From: Muraenolepis orangiensis
Taxonomy: Eukaryota > Chordata > Actinopteri > Gadiformes > Muraenolepididae
DNA: 64,000 nucleotides
Direction: 5' to 3'
Assembly (NCBI GenBank): GCA_027704905.1
Contig: CM051013.1
Span: forward strand, 10,514,368-10,578,367
This document shows, one piece after another, positions 58,310-64,000 of the stretch (position 1 is its first letter; every line of letters starts with the position of its first letter). The notes under the pieces are model-generated. The model searched no databases. It was not told the DNA's origin and was given only the letters and a program-made list of their open reading frames with translations. The translations under genes and the position numbers were made by a program.

Positions 58310-58678
58310 CTGTAGACCACCACACCCCCCCCCCCCCCCCCAGCCAGGCGGACGTCACGGAGGAGTCACTTTATGCCTTATCTCATTTACGCAGATTGTA
58401 CCATAGTTGGTAAAGTTGTGGAAACACATTAGTGATATCCAGGTATCAGAACACAGAAAATGTTGGAGCGACTGATATATATACATATTTATGTTCATAT
58501 TTTCATGTTTATTGCAAAAAATTACAAAAATTACATTGGGTCCATTGCGCAAGTGGATTCAAAAGCAACAGTTTGTTATGTGTTTATGAAACTACAGCAG
58601 TTCCACAACACCAGTCAGTAATCTGACTACCTGACGGAACGGCACACCATGTGTCCACATTTGGCTTCATCCGATTGG
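58310..58678. other. TTI1 3'-flank module, shortened
   Basis: A C-rich tract, then a jump at about 58417 into the TTI1 3' flank. Most of the flank module present in other units is deleted. AATAAA on the minus strand near 58508 is kept. Confidence 0.6.
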
Positions 58679-61194
58679 TCATCCATCACCCAAGAGACTC
58701 GGGGGTCTGGGAACCAGGGACCCGAACGCATCCCTCAGCAGTCGGTCCAGGTTGTGTGTGTACTGGTCCCTGGTGAGGCCCGTCCTGCCCAGCTGGAGTG
58801 GCTGAAGGTGTGGATGGGGTGGGGCGTACGGGGAGGGACAGTGCAGCTGGCTCAGCGTCAGCCAGAAGGCGTCCGGGTCCACCTGGATCAGGTGGCGGAA
58901 CACGCTAGCCGGGAGAAGGAAGTGTTACGCTTGCCTGGCTCTTGGCAATGCAACAAAGAGGGAGACCACACATGATTATCATTAATAGTATATTTAATGA
59001 AGAAAGAAGGTTATATTACAGAAAAGGTTGGATTGCAATCATGTTTAGAGAAAATGATAACCACAACTACAATGGCTGCTGGTCGACGAGAACAAAGAGA
59101 AAGATCCATGACCCTGGGCTGATCTTATAGTCTCCAGGACAATTAACAACATTGGGTACACCTGGTGGTCTATCTGGAAAGAGAAGAAGAAACCCCACAC
59201 AGGACACAGGATAACAGCGCCCACTATTGGACCATATGTGGAACGTCACATCCCCCCCCTTAAAACAGAGGCCTACCAAAAAGGTCTCTGTAAAAATCTG
59301 TCCCCAATTTTTCCGCACAACTAATAATCAAAAATACAAATTATAATGATTGTGGGAATACTACCATCCGGCCAGAGGAACTGGGGATCTCCACCATACG
59401 GTCAGACCAACTCAACCTCCCCCACAACCTGCCCACCCTCCAGCAATTCCTGGTTTAAAGGGAAATGAGTCAGGTTTAGTCACATTATTAACTTTTTGAT
59501 AGTCTGTGCAGAACCTATCTGTCATGTCTGGTTTTCCTACCAACAAACACGGTGATGCCCAACTGGAGTTTGAAGGAACAGCCAGCCCGTTCTCTAATAA
59601 ATACTGAACCTCAGTATCCATGTGGCGGCGCTTCTCCAGAGGGACTCGATAGAACCGCTGACGAATCGGCTTCGCCTCCCCAACGTCTAGGTCGTGCTGC
59701 ACTAAGTGGGTACAAGAAGGGGTATCCAAAAACAATGAGGGAAATGCAACAAGCAACCCCTCTAACTCTCTACAGTTTCTCTCAGTCAAATGACCAAACA
59801 GAACTGATACATCAGCCAACATCTCAGAATTCTTGAGCCGAGGACGCAAAACACCGTCTCCAGGCCCACTCACATCCTCCTCCCACCCTGCTGCCACCAC
59901 AGGAGTGGATGGAGATGGAGATACCCCATTCACTGTGGTCAACACCACCGGCTTCACCTCAAATGGTTCACTCACAGCTGGAATAGGATAAAGAGGCACA
60001 GGTTTAATAGTCTGATTAGGTTTTCCCATCAGTTGACAGGTATGACAGGTCCTTATAAACTTAGAAACATCCCTCTTCAACCGAGGCCAAAATAAATACC
60101 GTAGTACTCTATCACAAGTCTTTCTAACTCCCATATGCCCAGCCACGTCATCATGCGCTGTCTCCAACACCACATTCCTAAACCTAGTAGGTACCACAAC
60201 TTGAAAAACTGGGTCACTCACAGAACAATCGTTATGAGGAAGCCATTTACGAACCAACACATCCTCCAGGAGAAAATAACCACTTGCAGAGCTCTCCAGC
60301 TCATCCTTAGGCTGAATCCCACTGAGCAGCAGCTTCAGCTCAGGATCCTCCTGTTGGGCTAAGATCACCTCACTCCGAGACAAAGAAGGCGGCAGATCAG
60401 GAAACTGAAAAACAGAATTGTCAGGAGTGAACTTATCAGACTCTTTTCCATCATCAGTTTTAGGGTCCATGCAACTCATAGCACGAGTCATGGCACAGGC
60501 AGTAAAAACCTCAGGAAACTCCTTCCCACTAATGTCTGGTCCTGTTGGCAGTGTTGACCCAGAACTAACAACCAGAGGTGGGGGCACATCACTCCACACT
60601 CTTCCTCCAGCCAGGTTATTCCCTAAGATGACTGCCACACCCACCACAGGCAGAGAGGGTCGAACACCAATGGTTACTACCCCCTGGACCAGATCAGACC
60701 AAAGAGGGAGACCACACATGATTATCATTAATAGTATATTTAATGAAGAAAGAAGGTTATATTACAGAAAAGGTTGGATTGCAATCATGTTTAGAGAAAA
60801 TGATAACCACAACTACAATGGCTGCTGGTCGACGAGAACAAAGAGAAAGATCCATGACCCTGGGCTGATCTTATTGTCTCCAGGACAATTAAAAACATTG
60901 GGTACACCTGGTGGTCTATCTGGAAAGAGAAGAAGAAACCCCACACAGGACACAGGATAACAGCGCCCACTATTGGACCATATGTGGAACGTCACACAGG
61001 AGGGGTCAACAGAGCCACCTTTCCACTTGGCATTAAGATTTTAATATGGTTGAATATATGAATCTCTTTGTTGTTCATATAGAGTGAATATGCTAACTGT
61101 AGCTACCTTAGACAAGCCTCCTGAAGGTTTATTGGTTGTCTACAGCTCAGGTAGGGAAGGCAGGCATCACATACGGCATCCAGGTCAGCCTCAA
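58679..61194 (-). pseudogene. tti1: TTI1 3' fragment, copy 4, split by a gypsy element
   Basis: Last exon 58679-58904 (ending SLLGDG, stop) and penultimate exon 61107-61194 are both open. The Gmr1-like element 58923-60996 sits in the intron, 18 bp upstream of the last exon, where it replaces part of the polypyrimidine tract. The penultimate exon begins TTGAGG instead of GTGAGG. No earlier exons are present. Confidence 0.85.
58923..60996 (-). mobile_element. Gmr1-like Ty3/gypsy retrotransposon, deleted
   Basis: LTRs 58923-59250 (328 bp, TGTTACG...CGTCACA) and 60700-60996 (297 bp, inner end missing) differ at about two positions in the shared part. A polypurine tract (AAGGGGGGGA on the minus strand) adjoins the left LTR. 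The minus-strand frame 59412-60728 reads in order: protease C-terminal piece (GVVTIGVRPSLPVVGV, ILGNNLAGG), an integrase zinc-binding domain (AGHMGVRKTCDRVLRYLFWP, CHTCQLMGKPNQ) and the N-terminal part of a reverse transcriptase (SWASPCLLVGKPD, FCTDYQKVN). Integrase before RT is the order known for Gmr1-type elements. The integrase catalytic core, most of RT, gag and the 5' part of protease are deleted. The frame starts inside the LTR. Confidence 0.88.
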
Positions 61195-62275
61195 CTGAAC
61201 AACACAATAACAGATTAATAAAGACATGTGTATATTAATACATATGTGGGAGGGCAGGGTTACTCTAGGGCAGTGGTCCCCAACCTCGGGGTCCATATGG
61301 GGTCCCAGGGCAGCGATAACAGCCTCAAGGTCTTCTTGGGCATGAAGATATAAGCTTAGCACATCTGGATTTGTGGATTGTTGTTGTTTATTATGTTCAA
61401 TTGTATTTTGACTTTGGTACAATGTAGTGTAATTACTAAATAACAGTTGTAGATACATTATCTTGTAACGCTACGGTGTTCAGATAGAATAACAGTAGAC
61501 TTGTGTTCTAGTATTTGAAAAGGCTTGTTCAACAGCCTGATTCACATGCTGTACAAGTCCGACCCCAAGTGGTCAAATTGTTTTGTGTTTTTTTTACTTA
61601 AAAAATGCTAGAAGCTTAGTATTGTGTTTTTGAATGTACACTCCTTAAGTACTGCAACATTGTTCTGTATCTTCATAGATGTGTACATATATTCATACGC
61701 ACATATACAGAATCAGTTTTTGTTTGGAATTGGGCTCCTTAAACAGACATTGAACTGATGTTTTATTTACTTTGGGACTGATGAAGAAAACATTTATATC
61801 ACCAATCCATTTATCTTTTTCAGTTTCAGTCCTTTAAATTGCAGTTTCTGCCCTGAACTATTATCTTGCTGCAAATCTCACTTGGCATTTTTAAAATTGT
61901 AATCATTGTTACAAAACAATGTACAACATCACACACTAATCACATTGTATATGAAACTATATTTTAAATCCTCTCTTTGTTTTAACTTTAACATTTTGGT
62001 ATAAACTTATGGCAACAATATGTAATGCAACTTCAGCAATGTCTGAATGTATGTATTGGTCCTTTGATGGAGGTAGAACAATGTGAACCTCACTGTTATG
62101 AATCTAAGTGACGTGTCTCTGTAAGAAGAAAGTCGCAGCTGGTTAAAATACTTCCTGTTTGGTCAAAGTGGATGTTAACACTTTGACATGCTCTCGTACA
62201 CAACACACACAAGGCTAACCAAACATCAGGGTAGGACGTTTAGCGAAACTCTGTGGAATAAGTTTTGACCAGAAT
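61195..62275 (+). promoter_or_regulatory. TTI1 intron remnant and upstream module of C7
   Basis: 61195-61374 is TTI1 intron sequence shared with 48680-48880, lacking about 18 bp (CCCAGGGCAGCG). 61375-62275 is the CTLD upstream module with ACTTCCTGT at about 62153 and the perfect inverted repeat at about 62165-62190. Confidence 0.5.
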
Positions 62276-63039
62276 ATGCCTGGGGAAATTCACGCCAGGC
62301 CCAACATGATGACCGAGGCCAGGAATACACAAGGAGAGAAGGAGGAGAGGATAGTGGACATCTATGCTACTGTTGAGAGCCTCAGAGATCCACAGCAAGA
62401 CTATGTGGGGACAGAAGAGTCATCCATGTCTCTGAGAACAGAAGGAAGTCGGCGGCCAGACAACGTGAGCCCTCCTGGGTATGTGACCAGGGCTGTGGTG
62501 GTGGTTCTGGGACTGCTGTCTGTTGTCCTGCTGGCTAGACTGATTGGGTTGGCAGTACAGACTGTACGCATGGACAGAGACATGGAGCAAGTTCTCCAAA
62601 GGCTGAAGAATTTGACAGAAGAGCGAGACAAACTGCTTTGCCAACAAAGCTGTCCAAGTGTTGGGACAAATTTGGTTGCAAATGTTACTTTTTTAACTAT
62701 GTGAGGAGATCCTGGAAGGAGAGCAGGGAGTACTGTGTTTCCAAAGGAGCAGATCTGGTGGTTGTGGACAGTAAAGAGGAGATGGACTTCATTTCCAGGA
62801 AGAGCTTGAAAATTTGGCTCGGGGCCACAGATGAGGCCAGTGAGGGGATGTGGAGATGGGTTGATGGAACAGTTCTGTCGGTGGATAACCCCTTCTGGGC
62901 CAGAGGTGAACCTGACGGTGGCCAAAACCAGAACTGCCTCAGGTTTATGGGGGGCACGGGGCAGAACAGAAATAAATTGGCGGATTTCAGCTGTGAAGAC
63001 AAAACCTGGGCACTTTGTGAAAATAATTTAATAAAATGA
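62276..63039 (+). pseudogene. CTLD receptor copy C7 (same frameshift as C6)
   Basis: Near-identical to C6, including the one-base loss in AAGTGTTGGGAC (about 62659). The first frame stops at 62704 after 142 codons. The lectin domain is open in the next frame to 63039, with small changes (LRFMGG, EDKTWALCE). The membrane segment again has a central Arg. Downstream sequence follows C2 rather than C6. Confidence 0.85.
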
Positions 63040-63566
63040 TTGATAATAAATATTTATTTGTGCCTGTTTTTTAAACCGCTTCACGGTTTTGCTCCATACT
63101 TTTTGGTTTCTGCCATTCGATAAGAGTTGTGGTGGCAAAAAGGAGATCACCAACACTTCACTGGTCACGGCAGGATCTGATCATATGCTGTTCTTGTTGC
63201 CTTTTTTTCAGTGTTTCCACAGTTGCTGTTCATGTCGGGGGTTGAGGTCTGGGGGTTGAGATCCAGTGCTGAAGTGAGTCCTGAAAGGCATGGGGTGGTT
63301 TTCAGTTGCTGCAAACCACACTTGTTATCTCTTTCTCGATCACCCTTCAAAAAATGTAGATTACATTTTTAACGAATGTATTTAAAAGGACACTAGATTG
63401 TTGTAGTTTTTTGTATGTTAAATTGTATTAAGACTTTGGTACCATGTAGTGTATTCACTACAAATATAGTATATACATTATCTTGTAACTTTGTATCTTA
63501 ACGGTACGGTGTTCAGATAGCAGAACAGTAGACTTGCGTTCTGGTATCTGAATAGGCTTGTAGGTA
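63040..63566. other. Spacer downstream of C7
   Basis: CTLD downstream module. Up to about 63125 it resembles C6; from about 63230 it shares diagnostic bases with the C2 module (GTTCATG, TGTAGATTACATTTTTAACGAATG, the extra CTTTGTATCTTAACGG). Confidence 0.65.
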
Positions 63567-64000
63567 TCAAGTCAAGTCAAGTCAAGTCAAGTTTATTGTC
63601 ACTTCACAGTTTACACAAGTATAAAGCAGTGGTGTGAAAATCTTATGTGCAATACCCGACGACAGACAGCAGTTATAAAAATAGATACAAATAGAATAAA
63701 AATAGAATAAAGTTAAAGAATAAAAATAAAAATGCAATTTATAAAATGCAAAATATCGGCACAGAAAATAGCAATATGTGTATATAAATCAATGTAATAA
63801 AATATACATTGTTATATGCCCTTGTTCAGCAGCCTGATGGCCTGACTGTGGAAGCTATCTCTAAGCCTATTTGTACGGCACTTGATACTGCGGTATCGCC
63901 TGCCTGACGGTAACAGTGAGTACAGTTCGTGGCTGGGGTGGGCAATGTCTTTTATGATTCGTTTGGCCTTGGCCACGTACCACTGATTGTATATATCCAG
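63567..64000 (-). mobile_element. Rex1/L2-like LINE, runs off the window
   Basis: (CTTGA)n tail at 63567-63590, then the C-terminus of the RT ORF on the minus strand (LPSGRRYRS near 63880). It is the same insertion as 22345-23545, with an extra ATGCAATTTATAAAATGC at about 63733, and continues beyond 64000. Confidence 0.88.

Overview
The window looks like a teleost fish genome: spliced vertebrate-type exons, long (AC)n and (TATG)n microsatellites, and a dense load of fish-type transposons (Rex1/L2-like and other LINEs, hAT and pogo/Tigger DNA elements, Ty3/gypsy including a Gmr1-like copy, and an endogenous retrovirus). Nothing bacterial is present. I identify families from motifs and gene structure, not from a search, and I cannot name the species.

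The backbone is a repeated array. Each unit carries a C-type lectin-like receptor gene (CTLD, plus strand), then a deleted remnant of the same gene, a LINE reverse-transcriptase fragment, DNA-transposon MITEs, and finally the last exons of TTI1 (minus strand). Seven CTLD copies can be aligned: C1 2414-3176, C2 21044-21805, C3 31903-35632, C4 37019-37742, C5 39005-39769, C6 49779-50542 and C7 62276-63039. Only C2 and C5 are open from start to stop (253 and 254 residues). C1, C4, C6 and C7 carry frameshifts, and C3 is split by nested LTR retroelements. All copies are single-exon: a cytoplasmic tail with a Tyr-x-x-Val motif, one membrane segment, a short stalk and a long-form lectin domain. Five further copies keep only the start and end of the gene.

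TTI1 (TELO2-interacting protein 1) occurs as six consecutive 3' exons at 28564-31276 with matching splice phases, and as last-two-exon fragments near 9.3-9.7, 48.2-48.7 and 58.7-61.2 kb. These fragments show that the duplication unit spans the TTI1 3' end and a CTLD gene. The 5' exons of TTI1 are not in the window.

The largest insertion is a 9.6-kb endogenous retrovirus (10814-20417). Its two 572-bp LTRs differ at one position that I can see, it is flanked by the 4-bp duplication TACA, and its gag is open. Most of pol is missing, and the env position holds an immunoglobulin-like domain, a Ser/Thr-rich stalk and a membrane anchor. It lies 626 bp upstream of the intact gene C2. Other insertions can be dated relative to the duplications because paralogous units keep the empty site: the Tigger element at 6900-8172, a LINE at 47380-47825 and a short repeat at 51571-51755. 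A Gmr1-like gypsy element with integrase upstream of reverse transcriptase lies inside a TTI1 intron (58923-60996).

Overall this is a young, fast-changing immune-receptor-like cluster with birth, death, gene conversion and retroelement colonisation. The least ordinary signals are the retrovirus with the Ig-like domain, a double foldback scar at 36265-36422, and a TTI1 intron whose donor abuts a (GT)n tract and whose acceptor is triplicated.
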